A stretch of 23,699 nt of DNA from CAG-390 sp045541375 (GTDB lineage: Bacteria; Bacillota; Clostridia; Oscillospirales; CAG-272). Under the pieces are notes generated by a model that was not told where the DNA came from, made no database searches, and was given only the letters and a program-made list of their open reading frames with translations. A program made the position numbers and the translations under genes. Location of the stretch: the NCBI GenBank assembly GCA_045541375.1, contig JAZQJB010000053.1, positions 1 through 23,699 of the forward strand, read 5' to 3'. Shown piece after piece: positions 7,465 through 14,729 of the stretch; positions within the stretch are counted from its first letter, which is position 1; each line of letters begins with the position of its first letter.

Positions 7465-7833
7465 ATGGAAGAATTAAGACTTGGCGCTGTAGAGGCGCGA
7501 TTTGCTGATATAGTTTGGGCAAATGCCCCGCTGACAACAAAGGAGCTCGTCGCTCTTTGCGAAAAGGAGCTCGCGTGGAAACGCACAACGACGTATACGG
7601 TGCTCAAAAAGCTCTGCGAGCGCGGACTTTTCAAGACCGAGCAGAGCGTGGTCAGCGTGCTGATAACAAGGGGCGATTTTTACGCAATGCAGAGCGAAAG
7701 ATTCGTGGAGGACACTTTTGCGGGCTCGCTTCCCGCATTTATAGCGGCGTTCGCATCGCGCAAAAAGCCGAGCGAGCAGGAGATCGAGGAGATCCGCCGC
7801 ATGATCGAGGAATTCGGAAAGGATAAGGTATGA
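7465..7833 (+). CDS. BlaI/MecI/CopY-family transcriptional repressor
   Basis: A 122-residue winged-helix repressor. The recognisable stretch is LTTKELVALCEKELAWKRTTTYTVLKKLCERGLF (about 27-60), the helix-turn-helix and wing typical of the Penicillinase_R family. The C-terminal helical part (about 75-122) would dimerise and carry the protease cleavage site. I chose the ATG at 7465 because it follows a strong AGGAGG with good spacing; a longer frame upstream would read through the operators. Its stop overlaps the ATG of the M56 protease gene (ATGA), which is the classic BlaI-BlaR1 arrangement. It should bind the twin GTCTAT/ATAGAC operators and be inactivated when the protease is triggered. Confidence 0.9.
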   Translation: MEELRLGAVEARFADIVWANAPLTTKELVALCEKELAWKRTTTYTVLKKLCERGLFKTEQSVVSVLITRGDFYAMQSERFVEDTFAGSLPAFIAAFASRKKPSEQEIEEIRRMIEEFGKDKV

Positions 7834-10643
7834 GCGATCTTTTTATCAAAATATTCAACCTCAGTGTGACGGCGGGGTGGCTCGTGCTCGCGGTCTTGCT
7901 TTGCCGACCGCTGATGAAAAAGGCGCCGAAGTGGATAAATTGCCTCTTGTGGGGCATCGTCGGCTTGAGGCTCGTTTTCCCCTTTTCGCTTGAAAGCATC
8001 TTCAGCCTCATTCCGTCCGCCGAGCCCATACCGGAGGACATTATGTTCTCGCCCACACCCGAGATCAACAGCGGGATCGGCGCGGTGAACAGTGTGATCA
8101 ACCCGATAATATCGACCAACCTCACGCCCGGGATCGGCACAAGCGTCAACCCGATGCAGCTCGTCGTCGCGATCGCTTCGGTCGTTTGGGTCATAGGCAT
8201 AGCCTTGATACTCGGCTACGAAATTGTTTCGTATATCTCGCTCCGCTTCAAGGTGCGCGCATCGGTCAGGGGAGAGAAGAACGTCTATTTCTGCGACGAA
8301 GTCGATTCGCCCTTCATCCTTGGGGTGATCCGACCGCGTATCTACGTGCCGTCGGGAATGAGCGGCGAAGCACTCGAGCACGTCCTTGCGCACGAAAGGG
8401 CGCATCTCCGCCGCGGCGACCATTTTTGGAAGCCCATCGGCTTTGCGATCCTCGCGTTTTATTGGTTCAACCCGCTTCTGTGGGTCGCCTATGTGCTTCT
8501 TTGCCGCGATATCGAGTCGGCTTGCGACGAGAAAGTCATCAAAACGATGGACACTGCCGCCAAAAAGAGCTATTCCGAGTCACTCCTCTCCTGCAGCCTG
8601 CATCGAAAGAGAATAATGGCGTGCCCCCTCGCCTTCGGCGAAGTCGGTGTCAAGGAGAGAATAAAATCGGTGCTGAGTTATAAAAAGCCCGCGTTCTGGG
8701 TCATAATTGTCGCACTTGTAGCCACTCTTACCGTTTCGATATGCTTTTTGACGAATCCGAAGGGCAAGGTTCTCGATGAACTTGTTCCGGGAAGTAAATG
8801 GCTCAGCACAACTGGTCCGACCATATCTTTTGGGGTCTATGAAAACGGCAGCGTTGAGGGAATCATCAACACAGCCGATGGAAACAGGCACAATATAGTG
8901 ATCCATTACCGCAAGGCTGGCAGCGCGGCGGTCGTTGATATAGTCGAAGCCACAATCAATGACGTCAAATACGAGAGCGAGAACTTAACCGTAACTCCCG
9001 AGGAGCACAATGAGTGGTATGAGCAGCAAGTGGCTGAACATTCTCTGATCTCGGGTATGTTCAGGATGCGCCGCGGCGATCTTGTTTTGACGGTAAAAAA
9101 GAACAACATCGGAATTGAGAGCGAAGAGATCGTTTTCAAAAACGTCTCCTCGGACGATGGGGAATTGTATTACAAAATCGATTTGCCCGGCGGTACTGCA
9201 AAGAACTATATCTACATCCACGGGGCGGGATTCGATAATAACCGCGCAGAGATCACATTCCGTCTTGCCCGATGCAAGGACGACGATATATATTTTGTTC
9301 TGGGTTGGAAAAACAAGACTCTTAAACCGCAAATGAGAGGTCCCGATTTTGAAGTCTACCGATATGAAAACGGCGTACCGATCGCACTTGAACATATCAG
9401 CTATTGGAAAATGTATGCTGTGTCGGTTGACGCTTTATCGACGACATATCCTTCGTATAATCTCACCGAGCATTACGACATATCCGCCCCCGGCAGATAC
9501 CGCTTTGAGTGCAACGGCGCGTGGGTGGAATTCGAGGTTGTAAGAGAGGACAAGGAAGAAACCACATCGCAAAAGGACGTCAACAACGCGACAGTTGTTT
9601 TTGATCCTTCCTATTCCCCCTACGATTCTTCGAGAAAGTACGAGGTCTACGTCTGGCAGATGGCACCGAACAGCTTTTCGTTTGGTCTGCTTGAAAGCAA
9701 GCCGCGCTCCTGGCTCGACGATGAACTTTGGGATCTCAAGGGTGTCCCCGCTGCCTTGATGCGCCAAATTTTGCTTGACAAAAATCTCGGACCGAATGAC
9801 GTTAATATTGTCCACTGGCAGAATCCGGTCTCGAGCTATATCGGGGATTTTTGGGTAAATTGGCAGTATATAGACGACAATGCTCCGCAAGAGAATTTCT
9901 ATTATGCTATCGTTTACGATATGCTCTTCGGCGCGTCGCCGCAAAGATATTATCCCACCGCCACCGAAAGCGAGTGGTTTGATATCGACGGTGACGGTAC
10001 AAAGGAAGAGAATAGGATATTCTTTGGACTTGTTGACGGTAAGTTTATGTTCAGATATATCATCAAGGACGATAAGACCGTATCCCATAATGATATTTTC
10101 TACACCGCGCCGATGAGCCTCAAATTCTTCACATCGGAAGAAAAATTGCGTCTTCGCGGTGTGACCGAGGACGGAGGAATTCATATTTATGATATCGTGC
10201 CGGAAAACGGTCACGTCAAGCTTGTCGAGATCAATAGCACGCCCATCGCGGATCCGTCAAATAAGACGCTTGATCTTTCAAAAGCCGATCTTTCACTCGT
10301 TAACCGTATCGTTGTAACAAACGGTAAGACGGGCGAGGTTGCGTATCTGAACACGGCATTTAACAGAACCGCTTTCAATGACTTCATGAACGCGCTGAAG
10401 ACCGTCAAGGCGAGCGATCCCGTGAGCAATAAGGGGCATTCGGGCTTTAACTATCACGTTGAACTTTACTATGACTTTCAGACGGTCTTCACGTTTTCGC
10501 TGTGCAACGAGCCGACCGACGCCCCGCGCATCGTTTGCGGCTATTACGAAACCGATGGCGGCGTTGATTATGCCGCAAGGTATCAGCTGACTGGCGAGGC
10601 ATACGCAAAGCTCGACGAAGTGATCAAAAATAATGTAAAATAA
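7830..10643 (+). CDS. M56-family (BlaR1/MecR1-like) membrane metalloprotease sensor with large novel ectodomain
   Basis: A 937-residue protein, far longer than BlaR1 (about 600). The N-terminal 300 residues are the M56 protease: membrane segments at about 6-28, 36-60, 110-137, 203-224 and 279-297; zinc motif H188-E189-R190-A191-H192; and probable third ligand E229 in RDIESACDE. The remaining 640 residues follow the last membrane segment and should face outside. They are not a penicillin-binding transpeptidase-like domain, since I find no SxxK/SxN/KTG set. Instead there is a beta-rich stretch (300-420), an Ig-like module (about 500-571), a DIDGDGTKEE calcium-loop-like motif (about 717-727), and a C-terminal alpha/beta domain resembling DUF5301. 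It probably senses an envelope or extracellular signal and triggers BlaI cleavage. The ligand is unknown. Confidence 0.85.
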   Translation: MSDLFIKIFNLSVTAGWLVLAVLLCRPLMKKAPKWINCLLWGIVGLRLVFPFSLESIFSLIPSAEPIPEDIMFSPTPEINSGIGAVNSVINPIISTNLTPGIGTSVNPMQLVVAIASVVWVIGIALILGYEIVSYISLRFKVRASVRGEKNVYFCDEVDSPFILGVIRPRIYVPSGMSGEALEHVLAHERAHLRRGDHFWKPIGFAILAFYWFNPLLWVAYVLLCRDIESACDEKVIKTMDTAAKKSYSESLLSCSLHRKRIMACPLAFGEVGVKERIKSVLSYKKPAFWVIIVALVATLTVSICFLTNPKGKVLDELVPGSKWLSTTGPTISFGVYENGSVEGIINTADGNRHNIVIHYRKAGSAAVVDIVEATINDVKYESENLTVTPEEHNEWYEQQVAEHSLISGMFRMRRGDLVLTVKKNNIGIESEEIVFKNVSSDDGELYYKIDLPGGTAKNYIYIHGAGFDNNRAEITFRLARCKDDDIYFVLGWKNKTLKPQMRGPDFEVYRYENGVPIALEHISYWKMYAVSVDALSTTYPSYNLTEHYDISAPGRYRFECNGAWVEFEVVREDKEETTSQKDVNNATVVFDPSYSPYDSSRKYEVYVWQMAPNSFSFGLLESKPRSWLDDELWDLKGVPAALMRQILLDKNLGPNDVNIVHWQNPVSSYIGDFWVNWQYIDDNAPQENFYYAIVYDMLFGASPQRYYPTATESEWFDIDGDGTKEENRIFFGLVDGKFMFRYIIKDDKTVSHNDIFYTAPMSLKFFTSEEKLRLRGVTEDGGIHIYDIVPENGHVKLVEINSTPIADPSNKTLDLSKADLSLVNRIVVTNGKTGEVAYLNTAFNRTAFNDFMNALKTVKASDPVSNKGHSGFNYHVELYYDFQTVFTFSLCNEPTDAPRIVCGYYETDGGVDYAARYQLTGEAYAKLDEVIKNNVK

Positions 10644-10663
10644 GCCCCGGGGCAAAATATTGC

Positions 10664-10692
10664 TTGCATTTGTGCCCGTTTTGTGCTACAAT
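10664..10692 (+). promoter_or_regulatory. Promoter for the 10722 gene
   Basis: TTGCAT (10664-10669), 17-bp spacer, TACAAT (10687-10692). A 10-bp GC palindrome (GCCCCGGGGC, 10644-10653) follows the preceding stop codon but has no loop or T-tail, so it is a poor terminator and some read-through is possible. Confidence 0.6.
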
Positions 10693-10721
10693 TAAGGCAT
10701 CAAAACTGTTGGAGTAACCAA

Positions 10722-11663
10722 ATGAAAAACGGAATGATTATTCACCCGGGTGAGCTTTCGAAAAAGTGGATCGACAGGCTTGCGGACGCGGGGATCAATA
10801 CCCTCGGCATCCATCCCGAGGGCGGTAAGGACGCGCCGAAAACGCTTGAGCGTCTGCTTTCCTTGCTGGAAACGCCCGAATACCGCGCGCTGATCGACTA
10901 TGCCCGCTCGCGCGGACTGAACGTCGAGTATGAGTGCCACGCGGCGGGGTATCTTATGGACAAGTCGCTTTTCGCCGACCATCCCGAATATTTCCGAATG
11001 AACGCGGCGGGCGAGAGGGTGAGCGATTGGAATTTCTGCGTCTCGAATGCGGATGCGCTCTCACTTTTCGCAAAACGCGCCGCCTCTCTTGCGCTCGCGC
11101 TTTACGGGAGCAGTAAAAATTTCTATTTCTGGATGGATGACGGTCGTGGAATACATTGCCATTGCCCGAAATGCCGCGCCCTTTCACCGTCCGATCAGCA
11201 ATATATCGCCCTGCGCGCGGCTCTCGATGAGATCAGACGTCACATCCCCGATGCCCGCCTGGCTTACCTTGTCTACATCGACACGATAACGCCCCCGACG
11301 CTTGCTCATAACGTGGGCGGGCTCTTCCTCGAATACGCGCCCTTTGAAAAATACACCGCCAAGGGCGAGGATTCCGCTGTCCGCATCGAGCGTGAGCGCG
11401 CAATGATCGCGCCGCTGCTTGAATATTTCGGCAGGGAGGACGCTAAGGTTCTTGAATATTGGTATGATAATTCGCTCTTTTCGCGTTGGAAAAAGCCGCC
11501 CGCGCGGTTTGTCCTCGACGAAAACGCCATGTCAGCCGACATCCGCGACTACCGCGCCATGAGTTTCGACCGCATCAGCACCTTCGCCTGCTTCCTCGGC
11601 GAGGACTACGAAGAGCTATACGGCGAGGCGGATGTCACGCCTTTTGCCAAGGCTTTTGAATAA
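10722..11663 (+). CDS. DUF4838-like TIM-barrel protein of unknown function
   Basis: A 313-residue cytoplasmic protein. It begins like a TIM barrel (GINTLGIHPEGG, then GLNVEYECHAAGYLM) and in the middle carries WMDDGRGIHCHCPKCRALSPSDQQY, a D-D-(x)n-CxCxxC arrangement. This acidic/cysteine signature is typical of DUF4838-type proteins, which are related to alpha-glucuronidase/hexosaminidase-like glycosidases. The cysteines C161, C163 and C166 (approximate numbering) may bind a metal. ALRAALDEIRRHIPDARLAYLVYIDT and the later LEYAPFEKY fit the same fold. The ATG at 10722 has a GGAG site 7-8 nt upstream. There is no signal peptide, unlike many DUF4838 proteins. A role in glycan breakdown is plausible but not shown. 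Confidence 0.65.
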   Translation: MKNGMIIHPGELSKKWIDRLADAGINTLGIHPEGGKDAPKTLERLLSLLETPEYRALIDYARSRGLNVEYECHAAGYLMDKSLFADHPEYFRMNAAGERVSDWNFCVSNADALSLFAKRAASLALALYGSSKNFYFWMDDGRGIHCHCPKCRALSPSDQQYIALRAALDEIRRHIPDARLAYLVYIDTITPPTLAHNVGGLFLEYAPFEKYTAKGEDSAVRIERERAMIAPLLEYFGREDAKVLEYWYDNSLFSRWKKPPARFVLDENAMSADIRDYRAMSFDRISTFACFLGEDYEELYGEADVTPFAKAFE

Positions 11664-11667
11664 TAAG

Positions 11668-11696
11668 AAAAGACTGCTCACGGAAGCAGTCTTTTT
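11668..11696. terminator. Bidirectional terminator between 10722 gene and phosphatase gene
   Basis: AAAAGACTGCT (11668-11678), loop CACGGA, AGCAGTCTTTT (11685-11695), with T-runs on both strands. It sits between two convergent genes and can end both transcripts; the phosphatase stop is at 11699. Confidence 0.88.
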
Positions 11697-11698
11697 CT

Positions 11699-12469
11699 TT
11701 ATACAAGATAGATCTCTCGCAGCTCCCTTATGTCCTCGTCGGAGAGGCGGAGGGCGTTGTGGAGGAAGCCTTCGGTGCCGTTCCAGACGCGGTCGATCTC
11801 GTCGAATGCGGCGGAAAGGAATCCGCGGCGCGAGGAGAGAAGCAGGTTGAGGTTGTGAGCCTTGCGGACGCTGAAGGTCACAAGCACGACCCCGATGAAG
11901 ATCCAGAAATTCTTGAATCGGCAGGAGCGGTTCGTCCTCATATAGTCGCGCATGATCTCGTCACGGTCAACGCCGAGGGCGAGAAGTGTCGCCGCCGCAA
12001 CAACTCCCGTGCGGTCCTTGCCCTGCGTGCAATGCCAAAGCACCGCGCCGTCGTCCTCAAGCAGAATGCGGAAAAACTCGCGCATAGCCTCAAGCGAGGG
12101 CTCGGAGGAGATCATCGTGCGGTAGGTTTCGGCGAGGTAGGTTCGCGCGCCGCCTTCGACCTGCATTATCTTTGCAAGGATCGAGGGACCTGTGTGCCGC
12201 GTAACTGCGGGGTTCTGCTCGTCGGTCAGGGGCGGGATGTGGAGATAATCAACGCCCTCGGGAACAATGTCGCGCTTATGCGAAAGCTCTGCGGGCGCGC
12301 GGAGGTCGATAACGGTGCGCAGACCTTTTTTGTCGCGCAGCTTTTCGGCAACTTCAAGTTTAATTTTGCCCAGATGTCCGCTTCTGTAAAGCTTTCCGTA
12401 GCATACGTGCTTGCCGTCGGCAGCGGGAATGCCGCCAAGGTCACGGAAATTCTTAACTTTTCTTGCCAT
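11699..12469 (-). CDS. Tyrosine-protein phosphatase / LipA-type dual-specificity phosphatase
   Basis: A 256-residue Cys-based phosphatase of the Y_phosphatase3 type. It opens with the family signature NFRDLGGIPAADGKHV.YGKLYRSGHL (7-33), then TVIDLRAPAEL (52-62). The P-loop is HCTQGKDRTG with nucleophile C147, acid/lipid-type K151-D152 and R153, the HCxxGKDRTG form typical of bacterial phosphatases that can act on phosphotyrosine and phosphoinositides. No signal peptide; cytoplasmic. The stretch FWIFIGVVLVTFSV (about 188-201) is unusually hydrophobic and may be a membrane-touching or buried helix. The start follows a strong AGGAGGA. Monocistronic, with its own promoter at 12499-12527. Confidence 0.88.
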   Translation of the reverse strand: MARKVKNFRDLGGIPAADGKHVCYGKLYRSGHLGKIKLEVAEKLRDKKGLRTVIDLRAPAELSHKRDIVPEGVDYLHIPPLTDEQNPAVTRHTGPSILAKIMQVEGGARTYLAETYRTMISSEPSLEAMREFFRILLEDDGAVLWHCTQGKDRTGVVAAATLLALGVDRDEIMRDYMRTNRSCRFKNFWIFIGVVLVTFSVRKAHNLNLLLSSRRGFLSAAFDEIDRVWNGTEGFLHNALRLSDEDIRELREIYLV

Positions 12470-12498
12470 GTCGTCCTCCTGAATTAGATGTACCTTAT

Positions 12499-12527
12499 AT
12501 TATATCATAAATTTCCCCCGTTGTCTA
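12499..12527 (-). promoter_or_regulatory. Promoter of the phosphatase gene
   Basis: On the minus strand TAGACA (12527-12522), 17-bp spacer, TATAAT (12504-12499), about 30 bp before the ATG at 12469. Confidence 0.75.
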
Positions 12528-12546
12528 CTGCTTTATTCGTATTTTA

Positions 12547-12602
12547 GTTCAACAATTATTGAACATTTTACTGTTGACAAAAAATGTGAATTGTGATAAA
12601 AT
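12547..12602 (+). promoter_or_regulatory. Strong-looking plus-strand promoter facing the toxin gene, with adjacent palindrome
   Basis: TTGACA (12574-12579), 17-bp spacer, TAAAAT (12597-12602), preceded by a near-perfect palindrome GTTCAACAATTATTGAAC (12547-12564). No plus-strand gene with a ribosome binding site follows; the transcript would run antisense into the toxin gene that ends at 12602. It could be an antisense RNA promoter or a leftover from a gene displaced by the toxin-antitoxin pair. Confidence 0.45.
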
Positions 12603-12877
12603 TAAAAAAGATCGCTATGCGTTCCGGTCCTTGCGAGAAAGAGGATCAGGCGGTCGCCATTGATCTGATAAATGAGCAACCAATCGGGTTGGATATGGCA
12701 CTCACGAAAACTGCTGTAATCTCCCGTCAGCGCATGATCGCGATATTTCGCTTCAAGTGTTTCGCCGCCGGCAAGCGCAGATATGACCTTTTTTATTTTG
12801 TCAATGTCATATCCGCGTTTTTGAGCAAGTTTCAGGTCTTTGCGAAATTGATTCGAGGGGACAATTTCATATTTCAC
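12602..12877 (-). CDS. YafQ-family (RelE superfamily) toxin, mRNA interferase
   Basis: A 91-residue toxin. It aligns by eye along its full length with E. coli YafQ, a ribosome-dependent mRNA endonuclease. The functional residues are in place: H48 (YRDHAL), H61, D65 and W66 (ECHIQPDW), H87 (TGTHSDLF) and terminal F91. It starts with GTG (12877-12875), preceded by GGAGG with about 9 nt spacing, and overlaps the antitoxin gene by 11 bp, so expression is translationally coupled and the antitoxin is made first. The catalytic set is complete, so the toxin should be active. Confidence 0.92.
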   Translation of the reverse strand: MKYEIVPSNQFRKDLKLAQKRGYDIDKIKKVISALAGGETLEAKYRDHALTGDYSSFRECHIQPDWLLIYQINGDRLILFLARTGTHSDLF

Positions 12878-13148
12878 TTAAAATGTCCTCCATCATAGAG
12901 TCAACGTCCTTGTAGCTTTTGTATTTTTCGGGAGAGCGAGCCATATCTTCCGCTTCTTTCATAGCGTCGAGCGTCAGCTTGTTGGGGTTGTCGCGAGTGA
13001 TGGAGAAGGGAAATGAACCTTCGTAGATCATTTGCTTGAGAAAAATATTGACTGCGGTGGAAAGATCCATTCCGAAATCCGCAAGAAGAACCTGCGCTTT
13101 TGCTTTTGTTTCAGCATCAATGCTGATATTTGTCGATACTTTAGCCAT
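12867..13148 (-). CDS. DinJ/RelB-family antitoxin
   Basis: A 93-residue antitoxin. The N-terminal part (KVSTNISIDAETKAKAQVLLADFGMDLSTAVNIFLKQMI, 3-41) is the ribbon-helix-helix DNA-binding and dimerisation domain of RelB/DinJ. The acidic C-terminal tail (EAEDMARSPEKYKSYKDVDSMMEDIL) should wrap the toxin. I chose the ATG at 13148 because AAAGGAG lies 7-8 nt upstream on the minus strand; a longer frame to 13202 would run through the promoter. Transcribed first in the toxin-antitoxin operon and probably autoregulated through a palindromic site near its promoter. Confidence 0.92.
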   Translation of the reverse strand: MAKVSTNISIDAETKAKAQVLLADFGMDLSTAVNIFLKQMIYEGSFPFSITRDNPNKLTLDAMKEAEDMARSPEKYKSYKDVDSMMEDILSEI

Positions 13149-13170
13149 AATATCAACTCCTTTCGATAAT

Positions 13171-13199
13171 AGTATATCACAATCCGATTCGGTTGTCAA
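13171..13199 (-). promoter_or_regulatory. Promoter of the antitoxin-toxin operon
   Basis: On the minus strand TTGACA (13199-13194), 17-bp spacer, TATACT (13176-13171). The spacer includes a CCGATTCGG near-palindrome (about 13183-13192), a good candidate for the antitoxin operator. It is divergent from the MATE gene. Confidence 0.8.
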
Positions 13200-13220
13200 C
13201 AAAATATGTGATAATTTTTA

Positions 13221-13269
13221 TATAATACTAACATAATATGCGCATATTATGTTAAAAAGAGGTGACCTC
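13221..13269 (+). promoter_or_regulatory. MATE gene control region with 26-bp perfect palindrome
   Basis: A TATAAT box (13221-13226) without a clear -35 element is followed at 13229-13254 by a perfect 26-bp palindrome with half-site TAACATAATATGC. The ribosome binding site lies inside a second small palindrome, GAGGTGACCTC (13259-13269). The weak -35 and the long palindrome suggest control by a dimeric regulator, as is common for multidrug exporters. The regulator is not obviously encoded next door. Confidence 0.7.
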
Positions 13270-13271
13270 AA

Positions 13272-14630
13272 ATGAACAACAAAGAATTTCTCGGCACAGC
13301 TCCCGTGGGCGGGCTTTTGTTCAAATTGGCTCTGCCGACTGTCACGGCGCAGCTTATCAATATGCTTTATAACATCGTTGACCGAATTTTTATCGGCCAT
13401 ATCGAGGAGATCGGCGATCTTGCGCTGACGGGTGTCGGCGTTTGTATGCCGATAATTATGATCGTTTCCGCCTTTGCCGCGCTTGTCAGCTCGGGCGGTG
13501 CGCCGCGCGCATCGATCGCAATGGGCGAGAAAAATACGGAGAGCGCAGAGAAGATCCTCGGCAACTGTTTTTCGCTGCAGATCGTCATATCGGTGATCCT
13601 GACCGCGGTTTTGCTGATCTTCAACCGCCCGCTCCTGCTTGCCTTCGGTGCGAGTGAAAACACCATCGAATATGCCTGCGATTATATGAATATCTACGCG
13701 CTCGGCACAATTTTCGTGCAGTTGACGCTCGGAATGAACGCTTTTGTGACCGCGCAGGGCTACTCGAAGATCGCAATGCTCTCTGTCGTCATCGGTGCGG
13801 CGACGAATATCGCGCTCGACCCGCTCTTAATCTACGTTTTCGGCATGGGAGTCAAGGGCGCGGCGCTCGCAACCGTCATTTCGCAGTCGCTCTCGACCGC
13901 TTGGGTGCTTTTCTTCCTTTTCTCGAAGAAGGCTATGATCCGACTGAAGGCGGGCAATATGAAGATCTCTGCAAAGATCATTCTCCCCTGCCTCGGACTT
14001 GGACTCGCAACCTTTATGATGCAGGCGAGCGAGAGCGTCATTTCGGTCTGCTTCAACTCCTCGCTTCTTGATTACGGCGGGGACATCGCCGTCGGCGCGA
14101 TGACCATCCTTTCAAGCGTCATGCAGTTTGCGATGCTTCCGATGAACGGTATTGCGCAGGGCGCGCAGCCGATCCTCAGCTATAATTTTGGCGCAAAGAA
14201 CGCCGCTCGCGTCAAAAAGACTTATCGCCTGCTTCTGATCTCTTGCCTTACCTATTCCGTTCTTCTGTGGAGCGTGATAATGATCTTCCCCCGCCTCTTC
14301 CCGTCGATATTCACGCCCGATGCCGCCCTCATCGACTTCACCGCGGGCGTTATCCGCATCTACTTTGGCGGGCTGATAATCTTCGGCGCACAGATCGCGT
14401 GCCAGATGACCTTTGTATCCCTCGGCAAAGCACTTTCATCCGTGACCGTAGCGGTAGTGCGAAAGTTCGTGCTTCTCCTGCCCCTCATCTACATCGTTCC
14501 GCAGTTTATGACCGATAAGACCCTCGGTGTCTACACAGCCGAGCCCATCGCCGACATCATCGCCGTCACATTTACCATCGTTCTCTTCATCTTCCAGTTC
14601 AAAAAGGCGATGAAGAGTATAGAAAACTAA
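13272..14630 (+). CDS. MATE-family multidrug/organic-cation efflux transporter
   Basis: A 452-residue integral membrane protein with twelve predicted helices in two six-helix halves. Family signatures include FKLALPTVTAQLINMLYNIVDRIFIGHI at the N-terminus (helix 1 of MATE proteins), and the equivalent stretch at the start of the second half around AVGAMTILSSVMQFAMLPMNGIAQGAQPILSYNFGA, whose GAQPILSYNFGA motif is highly typical. The family exports drugs, metabolites or peptides using a Na+ or H+ gradient. The ATG at 13272 follows GAGGTGA. Monocistronic, ending in a strong terminator. Confidence 0.93.
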   Translation: MNNKEFLGTAPVGGLLFKLALPTVTAQLINMLYNIVDRIFIGHIEEIGDLALTGVGVCMPIIMIVSAFAALVSSGGAPRASIAMGEKNTESAEKILGNCFSLQIVISVILTAVLLIFNRPLLLAFGASENTIEYACDYMNIYALGTIFVQLTLGMNAFVTAQGYSKIAMLSVVIGAATNIALDPLLIYVFGMGVKGAALATVISQSLSTAWVLFFLFSKKAMIRLKAGNMKISAKIILPCLGLGLATFMMQASESVISVCFNSSLLDYGGDIAVGAMTILSSVMQFAMLPMNGIAQGAQPILSYNFGAKNAARVKKTYRLLLISCLTYSVLLWSVIMIFPRLFPSIFTPDAALIDFTAGVIRIYFGGLIIFGAQIACQMTFVSLGKALSSVTVAVVRKFVLLLPLIYIVPQFMTDKTLGVYTAEPIADIIAVTFTIVLFIFQFKKAMKSIEN

Positions 14631-14682
14631 ATATTATTCCCCTGCATCTGCGCAAAAGTAGGTTTATTTGCAAAATACAATG

Positions 14683-14729
14683 CCGCCGAAAGTAATAAAA
14701 TGTTACTTTCGGCGGTGCCTTTATTTTTT
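14683..14729. terminator. Strong terminator between convergent MATE and XRE genes
   Basis: CCGCCGAAAGTAA (14683-14695), loop TAAAATG, TTACTTTCGGCGG (14703-14715): a perfect 13-bp stem followed by a T-rich run to 14729. The minus-strand gene ends at 14721, just inside the T-run, so the stem can also end that transcript, though with a poorer tail. Confidence 0.88.

Noticed and set aside
11759..12487. 242-codon open frame on the plus strand
   Set aside because: Opposite the Cys-phosphatase gene, whose HCTQGKDRTG motif shows the true strand.
12593..12898. 101-codon plus-strand frame downstream of the antisense-facing promoter
   Set aside because: It has no ribosome binding site and is the complement of the YafQ-like toxin; the promoter is noted but the frame is not called.
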